From Acidobacteriota bacterium (GTDB lineage Bacteria; Acidobacteriota; Terriglobia; Terriglobales; Acidobacteriaceae), in contig JAJZGG010000007.1 in assembly GCA_021804965.1 (NCBI GenBank), positions 1 to 64,000 of the forward strand: a DNA stretch of 64,000 nucleotides. Direction: 5' to 3'. Shown piece by piece: positions 36,756-46,500 of the stretch (position 1 is the first letter of the stretch; each line of letters begins with the position of its first letter). A program made the position numbers and the translations under genes. Under the pieces are notes generated by a model. That model did no database searches. It was not told the origin of the DNA and saw only the letters and a list, made by a program, of their open reading frames with translations.

Positions 36756-37069
36756 GCGCAGTAAAGACAAAACCGTTTGACCCGGCTGAGTACCTTGACG
36801 ATACCGAATCCATTGCTGCCTACATGAGTGAGGCGCTGGAGAGTGAAAACCCGGCGTTTATCGCGGATGCGCTGGGCGTTGTAGCCCGTGCTCGTGGAAT
36901 GAGTGAAGTTGCGCGGGAAGCTGGAGTATCGCGAGAGAGCCTTTATCGTGCTTTGAGCGCAGATGGCAACCCGGAGTTCGCCACCGTCCTGCGAGTGGTG
37001 CGGGCATTAGGTCTACAGCTCTCCGCTATTCCAGCTCAACAACGGAAATCCGCGCAAACAACGCAGTGA
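36752..37069 (+). CDS. HigA-type antitoxin (HTH)
   Basis: 105 residues. The N-terminus FDPAEYLDDTESIAAYMSEALES and the HTH at about 45-95 (VVARARGMSEVAREAGVSRESLYRALSADGNPEFATVLRVVRALGLQL) match TIGR02684 antidote proteins, which neutralise the partner toxin and repress the operon. It overlaps the toxin by 4 bp with GGAGACGGA before ATG. Toxin-first order is normal for HigBA. Confidence 0.9.
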   Translation: MSAVKTKPFDPAEYLDDTESIAAYMSEALESENPAFIADALGVVARARGMSEVAREAGVSRESLYRALSADGNPEFATVLRVVRALGLQLSAIPAQQRKSAQTTQ

Positions 37070-37167
37070 GTGAACGCAGAGGGCCGAGAAAATTGCTACA
37101 GGCCGTATTCGCCTGCCCACGGAACTCTGCCAGTTGAACCTGAAGTTCTCTCCGCATGGAAGCAGGG

Positions 37168-37764
37168 CTAATGGGCTGGGCGGGAGCCGGCGATGAGGAT
37201 ATCCACGAGGCGGCGTGCGCTTTGCTGCCATTCTGTGGTGTCTGTGACGTGGGCGACGCCGACCAGCGCGCGTAGGAGGTCGGCAGGCTCGGTATCCGGG
37301 CGAAGATCGCCGGTTTGGATGGCGCGCGCGACGAGGGCGCTGACGGCCTGCTGGATTTGCAGGTAGGAGGCCTCGAAGATCTGCTTGGGATCCTCGACCA
37401 GCTCCTTGAGGGCGGGCGCGATGAGCTGTTTGGCGGCGATGGCTTCCACGAACAGGAGCAGCCAGGCGCGGAGAGCCTCGAGGGGTGGCAGGGTGTCGGC
37501 GAATCGGCGTTGTGCTGCGGCCAGTTTTTCCATTTCTGTGCGGTAGACGGCCTTGAGCAGGTCGGCACGCGTGGGGAAGTGTCGATACAGGGTTCCGGCG
37601 CCGACCTGGGCCTGACGGGCAATCTCATCGAGACTGGCCGAGGCGCCGGCGCGGGAGAAGACCTCTCTGGCCACGTCGAGGATGCGCTCGCGATTGCGCA
37701 GAGCATCGGTGCGAGGCTTGCGGGGTGGTTGGGCTGCGGCGCGTCTGGATTTTTCTTTTGCCAT
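37168..37764 (-). CDS. TetR-family repressor
   Basis: 198 residues. A basic N-terminus precedes a TetR HTH at about 25-70 (RERILDVAREVFSRAGASASLDEIARQAQVGAGTLYRHFPTRADLL) and a helical ligand-binding domain. It is divergent from two dehydrogenase genes, the usual arrangement for a repressor of its neighbours. A perfect 15-bp palindrome lies in the shared 150-bp interval. The inducer is unknown. Confidence 0.88.
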   Translation of the reverse strand: MAKEKSRRAAAQPPRKPRTDALRNRERILDVAREVFSRAGASASLDEIARQAQVGAGTLYRHFPTRADLLKAVYRTEMEKLAAAQRRFADTLPPLEALRAWLLLFVEAIAAKQLIAPALKELVEDPKQIFEASYLQIQQAVSALVARAIQTGDLRPDTEPADLLRALVGVAHVTDTTEWQQSARRLVDILIAGSRPAH

Positions 37765-37821
37765 TCACAAACTTTCTGCAACCGGAGGAGCCGTTTGGCA
37801 ATCTGAAGTCATGTGACTATG

Positions 37822-37836
37822 CGGAGACTGTCTCCG
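37822..37836. promoter_or_regulatory. TetR operator candidate
   Basis: Perfect palindrome CGGAGAC-T-GTCTCCG in the interval between the divergent TetR gene and the first dehydrogenase, 58 bp from one start and 79 bp from the other. Confidence 0.6.
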
Positions 37837-37914
37837 TTTTGTAGGTCATCGCGGTGATGTCTTCACCACCGTACACATTGGGCAACGGAAGAATCAATCC
37901 AGTTGGAGGAAACG

Positions 37915-38814
37915 ATGCGGGTTTTTGTGACGGGTGCGACGGGATTTGTTGGCTATGCGGTTGTGCAGGAGCTTTTGGGGGCCGGTCATACGGTCCTTGG
38001 ACTGGCACGCTCGGAGCCGGGAGCGCAGGCGCTGATGGCTGCCGGTGCTGCGGTGCAACGCGGTGATCTGGAAGACCTGGAGAGCCTGCGGCGTGGAGCG
38101 GCGGCATCGGATGCCGTGATCCATACTGCGTTCCGGCATGACTGGTCGCGGTTTGCCGAGAGTTGCGCACTGGACAAGCGTGCGATTGAAGCGATGGGCG
38201 AGGTGCTGCGGGATTCCAGCCGCCCGTTCCTGATCACGGGTGGGCTGGCCGTGATTGCTCCGGGGCGACCTGCCGAGGAGGAGGATCCGCCGGTACCTGT
38301 ATCCGGCTCATATCCGCGCGCCTCGGAGGCGACAGCAGCGGCTCTGGAGGCGCAGGGCGTGAGCACGGCGGTTGTGCGGCTTCCGCAGGTTCACGACACG
38401 GCCAGGCAGGGACTGGTCAGCTATCTGATTGCAGTGGCGCGGGAGAAGGGTGTTTCCGCCTACGTGGGCGAAGGGCAGACGCGCTGGGCTGCGGTGCATC
38501 GCGCGGATGCTGCGCGGCTCTACCGGCTTGCACTGGAAAAGCATGCGACGGGGCGGCGGTATCATGCGGTGGCGGAAGTGGGAGTCACGCTGCGGGAGAT
38601 TGCGGAGGCGATTGGCGAGGGATTGCAGGTGCCGGTGCGCTCAATTCCGCAGGAGCAGGCGCAGGAGCATTTTGGATTTCTGGGAGCCTTTGCGGGGATG
38701 AATCTGCAGGGCGCCAGCGGGAAGACACGCGAGTGGCTGGGATGGAATCCGGAAGGCCCAGGCCTGATCGCGGATCTGAAACAGATGGACTATGGGCAGG
38801 CCATAACAAGGTAA
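37915..38814 (+). CDS. NAD(P)-dependent SDR (atypical epimerase-type)
   Basis: 299 residues. The N-terminal FVTGATGFVGYAVVQELL is a Rossmann loop of extended/atypical short-chain dehydrogenases; further segments (DLEDLESLRRGAAASDAVIHTAF, GYPRASEATAAALEAQGVSTAVVRLPQV) fit NAD-epimerase/dehydratase-like proteins acting on small metabolites. Start firm (TTGGAGG, 6 nt before ATG). Divergent from the TetR gene and 53 bp before a second SDR, so both are probably TetR-controlled. Confidence 0.82.
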   Translation: MRVFVTGATGFVGYAVVQELLGAGHTVLGLARSEPGAQALMAAGAAVQRGDLEDLESLRRGAAASDAVIHTAFRHDWSRFAESCALDKRAIEAMGEVLRDSSRPFLITGGLAVIAPGRPAEEEDPPVPVSGSYPRASEATAAALEAQGVSTAVVRLPQVHDTARQGLVSYLIAVAREKGVSAYVGEGQTRWAAVHRADAARLYRLALEKHATGRRYHAVAEVGVTLREIAEAIGEGLQVPVRSIPQEQAQEHFGFLGAFAGMNLQGASGKTREWLGWNPEGPGLIADLKQMDYGQAITR

Positions 38815-38867
38815 GTTGTGTGCAGCTGCGAACTCAACGGAACAGAGCAGGGGAAGGAGAAATGAAG

Positions 38868-39734
38868 ATGAAGAAGACATGGTTGATTACCGGTGCATCG
38901 CGAGGCTTTGGTCGCATCTGGGCGGAGGCAGCCCTGGAACGCGGCGATCAGGTGACCGCGACGGCGCGCAAAGTGGAGGATGTGGCCGACCTGAAGGAGC
39001 GCTTTGGCGATGCGGTGCTTCCGCTGGCCCTGGACGTGACCAATGCCGAGCAGGTGAAGCGGGTGGTGCCGCAGGCCTTCGCGCACTTTGGCCGGCTCGA
39101 CGTGCTGGTGAACAATGCGGGCACGAGCTTTTTTGGCGCGACGGAAGAGGCGAGCGACGAGCAGATTCGCGATCTGTTTGATGTGAACTACATCGGCATG
39201 ATTCGCGTGCTGCGGGCAGCGTTGCCGCTGCTGCGGCAGCAGGGCAGCGGGCATATTCTGGGTGTTTCCAGCGGATTGGGCATCACGTCGATGCCGCTGA
39301 TCGGCTACTACTGCGCCACCAAATGGGCGGTGGAGGCGATGCACGAGGCGCTGGCGCAGGAGGTGAAAGCCTTCGGCCTTCACGTGACCCTGGTGGAGCC
39401 GGGAGCGTATGCAACCGAGTTTGGCAAGGACTCAGGGATTGCCGATGGCATGGAAGCATACGCGGAGTTCCGGAAGCGGTTTGTGTCGATGCTGGCCGGG
39501 GTGGAACGCGGCGATCCGGATGCAACGGCAGAGGCAGTGCTGAAGCTGGTGGATGCGGAGAATCCCCCCTTGCGACTGGGGTTGGGGTCTACGATTCTGC
39601 CGCGGGCACGCGCTGCCTATGCCGAGCGGCTGGCCACGTGGGAGGCATGGGATGACGTTGCCAACGCTGCGATGGGCGTGCCGAAGACGAAGAGCCTTGC
39701 CTGGGTGGATCGGTTGGTTCAGGAACAGGCATGA
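38868..39734 (+). CDS. Classical short-chain dehydrogenase/reductase
   Basis: 288 residues. Cofactor loop TGASRGFGRIWAEA, NNAG motif (VLVNNAGTSFFG), catalytic Ser region (GVSSGLGI) and YxxxK (YYCATKW) are all present, so it should be an active NAD(P)H oxidoreductase. The substrate is unknown; a xenobiotic or carbonyl-detoxification role is plausible from the TetR context. AAGGAG fits ATG 38868 better than ATG 38862. Confidence 0.87.
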   Translation: MKKTWLITGASRGFGRIWAEAALERGDQVTATARKVEDVADLKERFGDAVLPLALDVTNAEQVKRVVPQAFAHFGRLDVLVNNAGTSFFGATEEASDEQIRDLFDVNYIGMIRVLRAALPLLRQQGSGHILGVSSGLGITSMPLIGYYCATKWAVEAMHEALAQEVKAFGLHVTLVEPGAYATEFGKDSGIADGMEAYAEFRKRFVSMLAGVERGDPDATAEAVLKLVDAENPPLRLGLGSTILPRARAAYAERLATWEAWDDVANAAMGVPKTKSLAWVDRLVQEQA

Positions 39735-39772
39735 CGCTGGAATTGCAGGCTGGATTCCAGATGCAGAACCAA

Positions 39773-39810
39773 TCACGGGTCGTGGGAATGCATGCACCAG
39801 CGACCCGTGA
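39773..39810. terminator. Convergent hairpin
   Basis: 10-bp stem TCACGGGTCG/CGACCCGTGA with an 18-nt loop that can itself fold (GCATGC). It lies between the converging SDR and aminotransferase genes; no T run, so termination is uncertain. Confidence 0.4.
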
Positions 39811-39884
39811 GTGTGCAATGTGTCCGGCATCACCGCGGAGTTTGCTCCGAGGGTGCGACACATGCAGATTGCGAATTGAGTGAA

Positions 39885-41012
39885 TCAGGCAGGGATGGCC
39901 CGATGTTGGGCTAGGGCCGTGCGAAGTACGGCGGCGACGCGTTCCTGCTGATGGGGCTGGATGCGATTGAAGAAGGGAAGAGCCAGTGTGCGGCGCGCCA
40001 GGGATTCGGTGAGCGGGAGCGGTGCAGTGTGGCCGTACTGCTGCAGGGCTGGCTGCAGGTGGATGGGTGGAAAGTAGCGGCCGGTGGCTATTCCGTGACC
40101 AGCCAGTTCCGCCTGTACCGAGTCGCGATCGACGGACTGTGGCAGGCGCACGACGTAAACAAACCAGCTGATCTCCCGGTGCGGCAGGGCGAGCGGCGGC
40201 AGCTCGAGTTCGGGGATGTCTGCAAGCAGAGCGTGGTAGCGGAGAGCAACGGCGCGGCGCTGCTCCAGGATCTGATCGAGGCGCTGCAACTGCACACGAC
40301 CCAGGGCGCATGCCAGCTCAGAGAGCCGATAGTTGTAACCCGGCTCTGCGTGATCGAGCCATTCGCTGCCGGGGTTGCGCCCCTGATTGCGCAGGCGGCG
40401 CAGGCGGGCGGCGTATGCCGGATTGCGGGTGAGGACGGCGCCACCCTCGCCGGTGGTGATCTGCTTGTTGGGGTAGAAGCCAAGAATGGCAAGGTCGCCG
40501 AGGCTTCCTGCCTGCTGGTTGCAATACCGTGCGCCGATGGCTTCGCAGGCGTCCTCGACCAGGGCGAGATGATGCCGCTGGGCAATGGTGCGGAGTGCAT
40601 CCATGGGCGCGGGCACGCCGAATGTGTGCACGGCGAGAATGGCGCGCGTGCGCGGAGTGATGGCCTGCTCGACGGCTGCGGGATCGAGATTCAGAGTATG
40701 GGGGTCGATCTCTGCGAAGACAGGCCGCGCACCCACCTGAAGCACTGCTCCCGCAACGGCGACAAAGGCGAAGGATGGAACGATCACTTCGTGGCCTGCG
40801 CCGATGCCCAGGGTGAGCAGCGAAAGATGAAGTCCGGCAGTGCCGCTGCTGACGGCAATGGCGTGCTCGACGCCGTGTGATGCGGCAAGCTCCGATTCAA
40901 ATGCGGCAAGTTCCGGGCCAAGGCTGAGATGAGGTGTGCGGAGAACTGCGACGACGGCTGCAATTTCAGCTTCGGTAATGTCGGGCGCGGAGAGCGGAAT
41001 GCCTGCAGTCAT
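39885..41012 (-). CDS. DegT/DnrJ/EryC1-family sugar aminotransferase
   Basis: 375 residues; PLP-dependent aminotransferase of nucleotide-activated keto-sugars. Motifs: SSGTAGLHLSLLTLGIGAGHEVIVPSFAF, VHTFGVPAPMDAL, VEDACEAIG, and the PLP lysine in FYPNKQITTGEGG. It is the third gene of a minus-strand run, starting within the stop of the 2-epimerase (ATGA overlap at 41009-41012). With the neighbouring dehydratase and hydrolysing 2-epimerase it could play the LegC or PseC role in nonulosonic acid synthesis, or make another amino sugar for surface polysaccharide. Confidence 0.88.
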   Translation of the reverse strand: MTAGIPLSAPDITEAEIAAVVAVLRTPHLSLGPELAAFESELAASHGVEHAIAVSSGTAGLHLSLLTLGIGAGHEVIVPSFAFVAVAGAVLQVGARPVFAEIDPHTLNLDPAAVEQAITPRTRAILAVHTFGVPAPMDALRTIAQRHHLALVEDACEAIGARYCNQQAGSLGDLAILGFYPNKQITTGEGGAVLTRNPAYAARLRRLRNQGRNPGSEWLDHAEPGYNYRLSELACALGRVQLQRLDQILEQRRAVALRYHALLADIPELELPPLALPHREISWFVYVVRLPQSVDRDSVQAELAGHGIATGRYFPPIHLQPALQQYGHTAPLPLTESLARRTLALPFFNRIQPHQQERVAAVLRTALAQHRAIPA

Positions 41013-42211
41013 ATGCACTCCGAAGGCAGAGCCGCGGCAGGCACGGGTACCGGCTGCTTGATCAGCAGTTCGGAGAGCGGGACGGACTGGAGCACGTCTG
41101 CAATGGTGCAGGCGGCAGTGCCGTTGCCGTAAGGGTTCTGCATACCGGCCAGACTGCGACGAAATGCCGGATCAAGCGCGCGGGCAAGCGCGGTGCAGAT
41201 GGCAGCAGGCTCGGCGGGCACACTGAGGGTGTTCTGCGCACGTTCGCGTCCCTGTTGGCGCATGCCCACGTTGACGACAGGAAGAGCGAAGGATGCGGCT
41301 TCCATGATGCCGCTGGAGGAGTTGCCGATGAGCAGGTCAGCCTGGGCAAGCAGGCTCCAGTAGGTGACGGGATCAAGGTTGACGAAGACGTGGGTTTGCA
41401 CGCGGCGGGAGGCCAGTGCACGGGTGCGCTCGACGAGAGCGAGGCCACCGGCATCGGCGTTGGGGTAGACGAAGAGAAGCTGACCAGGTGCCTGCTCGAT
41501 GGCGGCAAAGAAGGCGTCGGCCTCGGCATTGGTGTCGCGAAGGATGGTGACAGGATGCCAGGCGGCAACGATCGTGGGGTGTGCAAGGGAAATGCCAAGT
41601 CGGGCTTCCAACTGCGCACGATTGAGAAGTGGGGAGCGGCGCAGATGATCGAGCGAAGGAGCGCCGGCATGGTGGACGCGCCAGGGCTCTTCTCCCATGG
41701 CAATGACGCGCTGACGCGCCGTTGGGGTGGAGGTGAAGTGGACGTGCGCCAGCTTGGTGAGGGCGTTGCGAACCTGATCGTCGATGGCACCCTGGCTGAC
41801 CTCGCCGCCTTCAATGTGGGCGATGGGGATGCGGAGTGCGAGTGCGGTGGCCGCGGGTGCGAGCATCTCATAGCGGTCGGCGATGAGCAGCAGAATGTCT
41901 GGCCGCCAGTGGGTGAGCGCATCGGCAAGACCGAGAATCGCAATGCCGATGGTCTTTGCCATGCCTGTGTCGGTGTCGGAGTTGAGAAGGCATTCGATGC
42001 GGGCCTGGATGGGAAATCCATCGTGCTCGATTGCGGTTACGGTGCTGCCGAAATGCGGCGAAAGATGGGAGCCGAGGACGAAGACTCCAAGCTCGACTTC
42101 CGGACGGCTGGCCAGTTCGCGCAGCGGCCAGTAGAGATGGCTGTAGTCGGCGCGTGAGGTGGTGACGACTCCGATGCGACGCCGTGCCGAGGGTGCGGAA
42201 TCGAAGCTCAT
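41009..42211 (-). CDS. UDP-N-acetylglucosamine 2-epimerase, hydrolysing (NeuC/LegG-type)
   Basis: 400 residues. GT-B-like fold of the epimerase family: VVTTSRADYSHLYWPLREL, LLLIADRYEMLAPAATALALRIPIAHIEGGEVSQGAIDDQVRNALTKLAHVHF, and LIGNSSSGIMEAASFALPVVNVG. The IEGGE...GAIDD pattern is that of the hydrolysing (NeuC/LegG) branch, which releases a free 2-epimerised sugar. ATGA overlaps at both ends indicate translational coupling with the dehydratase before it and the aminotransferase after it. Confidence 0.87.
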   Translation of the reverse strand: MSFDSAPSARRRIGVVTTSRADYSHLYWPLRELASRPEVELGVFVLGSHLSPHFGSTVTAIEHDGFPIQARIECLLNSDTDTGMAKTIGIAILGLADALTHWRPDILLLIADRYEMLAPAATALALRIPIAHIEGGEVSQGAIDDQVRNALTKLAHVHFTSTPTARQRVIAMGEEPWRVHHAGAPSLDHLRRSPLLNRAQLEARLGISLAHPTIVAAWHPVTILRDTNAEADAFFAAIEQAPGQLLFVYPNADAGGLALVERTRALASRRVQTHVFVNLDPVTYWSLLAQADLLIGNSSSGIMEAASFALPVVNVGMRQQGRERAQNTLSVPAEPAAICTALARALDPAFRRSLAGMQNPYGNGTAACTIADVLQSVPLSELLIKQPVPVPAAALPSECI

Positions 42212-43422
42212 GCGTGGCTCCATTGCTCCTGCAGCTGTCCGTGAACACGCACGGGACTGCTGGGGTGAAAGTCGGGAACCAGTGTGCGCAGCGCAGACAG
42301 CGAAGCAACGCAATCCCGGTTGCGGTGCGCATGGTAAAGTTCGGCGAGGTGGATGGAAGAGTCGTCGGGAGATGCCTGCGCGGAGTGCAGGGAGAGCAAT
42401 CCGTCAGCAACGAGCTGGGTTTGCTCCGTTTCATCCCAGAGTCGCTCGACAAGTCTTTCGCCGGGCCGCAGGCCAATGCAGACGAAAGGAAGTTCGCGGC
42501 CGGGTGCGAAGAGATTTGCAAGGAAGCGCGCCAGATCGACGATGGCATGATCGGCATCGAGGGCAGGAGCCAGCAAGGCTGCGGAAGCTGTGCTGGTTGC
42601 GTTGTGTGCCGCAGCGATGAGCAGATGAGCGGCTTCATCGAGGGTGAGAAAAAAGCGTCGCGCGGCGGAATGGGTAATGGTCAGGGGGCTTCCCTGCAAT
42701 GCCTGCTGGGCAAAGATCTCCGCGACGCTGCCACTGGAGGCGAGGATATTGCCGAGCCGGAGAGCTGTGCCACCCTTGGCGAGCACAATCATCTCAGCGA
42801 TGCGTTTGGTGGCGCCCATGACGGAAGTGGGCTGGACGGCCTTGTCCGTGGATAGCATGACGAGGCTGGCCTGATGTCGTGCAGCTGCACCGGCGATGCG
42901 GTCGGTGACAAAGATATTGTTGGCGATGGCGGCAAGCGGCTGCTGCTCCAGCATGGGGACGTGTTTGTATGCAGCGGCATGGAAGACGATGCGTGGCTTG
43001 TGGATGGAAAAGAGATCCTCCAGCAGAACGGCATCGCCTGCGTCTGCGAGGATGAGTTGTGCTTTGGCGTTTGTTGCGTATGCAGCAAGCTGCTGCTGCA
43101 AATGGTGGAGGTGACCTTCGCTGGCATCGAGCAGAAGCAGACGGGATGCACCCAATTGTGCCAGATGCAGAGCGAGCGCGGATCCAATGGATCCGCCTGC
43201 ACCCGTGATCAGGATCGGCATTTCGACGATGGCCCTGGAAGCTTCTGGCCGAGGCGGGAAGATGGGTCGGGCAAGAAAGTCGTGCCAGTCGATGCGATGC
43301 AGAGGCGCAAACACAAATGCAGTATAAATTGGTTGCGAAATACGAACGCCGATTCGGAAATTGCGCTGCAGGCGACAGGACCGAGCGGGAGATGGAGCCA
43401 GTTGTGAACATGCCATGTTCAT
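42208..43422 (-). CDS. FlaA1/PseB/LegB-type nucleotide-sugar 4,6-dehydratase (soluble)
   Basis: 404 residues from ATG 43422. The Rossmann loop ILITGAGGSIGSALALHLAQ and the FLAA1-type active site with Met in place of Tyr (SVMGATKR, MxxxK), preceded by VMLSTDKAVQP, place it with soluble FlaA1/PseB-like dehydratases rather than the membrane CapD proteins. It would convert UDP-GlcNAc to a 4-keto-6-deoxy sugar. The start is unsure: GTG 43314 (giving MFAPLHRIDWHDFL) suits the family better, and a TATACT-like -10 lies just upstream of it. First gene of the three-gene sugar run. Confidence 0.8.
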   Translation of the reverse strand: MNMACSQLAPSPARSCRLQRNFRIGVRISQPIYTAFVFAPLHRIDWHDFLARPIFPPRPEASRAIVEMPILITGAGGSIGSALALHLAQLGASRLLLLDASEGHLHHLQQQLAAYATNAKAQLILADAGDAVLLEDLFSIHKPRIVFHAAAYKHVPMLEQQPLAAIANNIFVTDRIAGAAARHQASLVMLSTDKAVQPTSVMGATKRIAEMIVLAKGGTALRLGNILASSGSVAEIFAQQALQGSPLTITHSAARRFFLTLDEAAHLLIAAAHNATSTASAALLAPALDADHAIVDLARFLANLFAPGRELPFVCIGLRPGERLVERLWDETEQTQLVADGLLSLHSAQASPDDSSIHLAELYHAHRNRDCVASLSALRTLVPDFHPSSPVRVHGQLQEQWSHA

Positions 43423-43545
43423 TCGCAGCGCAATTGCGGAAAGTGCAACTGCGGGCTGCAGGCTGAGGACGCGTGATGAGGCACACGCGGGAGTCAGCTG
43501 CAGCTTCCGTATACTGATGGGTTCCAGCAAGGGAGAGTAACTGCG

Positions 43546-46500
43546 GTGAATGCGCAAAAAATGCGGTGTGTCCGTTTGGGACTGAGGATGCTGCTGTGTG
43601 GAGTCAGTGTGTTGTGTGTGGCCCAACCCTCTGCCCATATTCAAGCGATTCGGCTGAATAATCGCGGAGTTGCGCTGATGAGTCAGCAGTTTACGCAGCG
43701 TGCCGCGGATAGCTTTGCGCAGGCGTTGCAGGAGGATCCCACGCTGACGCAGGCTGCGATTAACGAGGGGATAGCGCTGCTGGTGCTGCAAAAGGTGGAC
43801 GAGGCGAAGCGGCTGTTTCAGCAGGTGATTGCAACGGAACCGAAGAATCCGCAGGCATGGTACAACCTGGGACTGGCGCAGCACACGGACAATCAGCTGA
43901 GCGCAGCGCTGGCAAGCTTTCAGCAGGCAGTCAGGCTTGATCCGCAGGATGCGGACTCGCTGTACTATGTGGGCGCCTGCTACCAGGAGATGCGTCAGTT
44001 TGACCGCGCCATTCCAATCTACAGGCAGACGCTGGCACTCAACCCATTGCATGTCTCGGCAGAGTTTGGACTGGCCCGATCCCTGCAGCGGACAGGCGAC
44101 ACGGCAGAGGCAAGAAAGTGCTTTGCCCGCTTCCAGCATTTGACGAGCACCAAGATTGCTTCACCACTCGCATTGGCATATGGGGAGCAGGGACATTACT
44201 CCACGGTCAAGGCGGTGGCAGAGCCGAAGGCAATTCAGCACGGGATGATTCCAGTTCGATATGAGATGCAGCCGATGTTGACCGCATCGACGGGAGGGCT
44301 GTCGGGAGCAACCGGCGGGGCCTGCATGATGGACGCGACGGGATCGGGACGGATGGACCTGGTGCTGATGCTGTCGGGCAAGCAGTCGATTGCCGTGCTG
44401 CACAACACAGGTGGAGCTACGTTTCAGAGGCTGGATTCGGATGCAATCGGGTTGCATGCCAGTGGTCATGCCGTCGCATGTGCGGTGGGTGACTATGACG
44501 GTGATGGGCGCAATGATCTGGCTGTTGCGATGGAGGATCGACTGCTGTTGTTCCGTAATCTGGGCCAGGGACATTTTGAGGATGTGACGGCGGCTGCAGG
44601 ACTACTGCCGCGCAATCGCCCGACAGGCCTTACATTCGTTGACTACGATCATGACGGTCATCTGGATCTGTTCTTGACCGGGGATCCGATGCAGGTAGGC
44701 GGCGAGGCGAATGTGTTGTGGCGCAACAATGCCAACGGAACGTTCACGGAACGCACGGCAGAGACTGGTCTCGGCGGAGCGGGCAAGACCGAAGCGGCTA
44801 TTCTTACCGATTTCAACAATGATCGAGCGGTGGATCTAGCGGTGACCGGTGATGCTGCCGCGCCAACACTGTATGTGAATCCGCGCGAGGGAAAGTTTCC
44901 CACACAGCCGATCTATGCCAGCACAAGCCTGCCATCGGCGTTGGGGATTGCAGTACTGGACTTCAACAGGGATGGGTGGATGGATATTGCCATGACGCAC
45001 ACCGGTGCGCCGGGGATCACGCTATGGCAGAATGATGCGTCGACGAGTGGCACTGGCAGACGCTTTGCACGCGTTCCATTGCCACTTGCGGATGCCACGC
45101 GCGGATGGGGTCTGACACCGATTGACGTGGATAACGATGGATGGCTGGACGTGGCCGCAATTGTGCAGACGCGTGTGGGCACGCAGGTGCGCGTCTTCCG
45201 CAACATGGGTAACGGCAGCTTTCAGGATGTGAGCCATAAACTGGGCCTGGACCGTATCCGATGGAAGGCGGCACGTGGCCTGATTGCTGCAGATGTGGAT
45301 GGGGATGGAGCAACGGATCTGATCGTGACGCAGAAGGATGCTGCGCCGGTTCTGCTGCGCAATCTGGGTGCAAACAGGAATCACTTTGTGCGTCTTGATC
45401 TAAGCGGACTGGCGGATAACAAAACCGGCCTGGGAGCGAAGGTGGAAGTGTTTGCCGATGGTCTGTGGCAGAAGTGGGAGCTGGCGGGAGCATCCGGCTA
45501 CCAGACACAGGCTCCGCCGCAGATTCTGGTGGGACTCGGAAATGCGAAGAGCATTGATCTGCTTCGCATCCTGTGGCCGACAGGTGTGCTTCAGGATGAA
45601 ATTGATCTTCCACGCAAGCCGGTGATTGCGATGAAGGAGGCGGACCGTCGGGGAAGTTCCTGTCCGGTTTTGTTTGCATGGAATGGACATCGGTATGCGT
45701 TTATTACGGATGTGATTGGTGCGGGTGTGGTGGGCCACTGGTTCACGCCGGCGCGACGCAACACTCCCAACCCGGAGGAGTGGGTGAAGATTGACGGAGC
45801 CAGCGTAAAAACCTTCAACGGCAAAGTGAGTGTGCGTTTCATGGAGCCGATGGAGGAGGTGAACTACATCGATCAGCTGCGCATGGTGGCGGTGGATCAT
45901 CCGGCCGATGTAATGGTGAATCCGGATGAGCGCTTTCTGGACGATCCTCCCTTTGCCACTGGACGGGTGATTGCCAGTGTGGGCGCACATGTTCCCGCAG
46001 GCGCATGGAATGACGAAGGGAAGAGTGTGCTGGAGCGGCTGAGCCGACAGGACCATGTGTTTGTGAGCGACTTTGTGCCACTTCCCTACGACGGCTTTGC
46101 GAAGATGCATGCACTGACACTTGACCTGGGACAGCGAGAGCCCGATAGACCCCTGCGTCTGCTGATGACGGGCTACGTCAACTACTTCAGCGCGACATCG
46201 CTGTATGCGGCATGGCAGGCAGGCATACGGGAGATTCCACCATATGTCGAAGCAGAGTTGCCCGATGGTCGCTGGCAGCGGATTCCAGGCTTTGCGGGAT
46301 TTCCGGCGGGGCTGGAGCGAACGATAGTGGTGGACCTGACGGGAAAGCTGCCGGCGGGAACTCGACGCATTCGGCTGAAGACGAATCTGCAAATCTACTG
46401 GGATCAGGTGCTGGTGGATGAAAGCAGGAATGCACAGGCGCGCGCCACGGAGTTGCCGCTGGCCACAGCAAAGCTACATTTTCGCGGCTACCCAAAGGAG

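Noticed and set aside
35905-37100. Integrase or attachment-site duplication next to tRNA-Glu
   Set aside because: No integrase-like ORF and no second copy of the tRNA 3' end could be found by eye.
42208-44139. 643-codon minus-strand ORF reading into the TPR/FG-GAP gene
   Set aside because: The part beyond 43422 lies opposite the real gene and has no family similarity; the dehydratase starts at 43422 or 43314.
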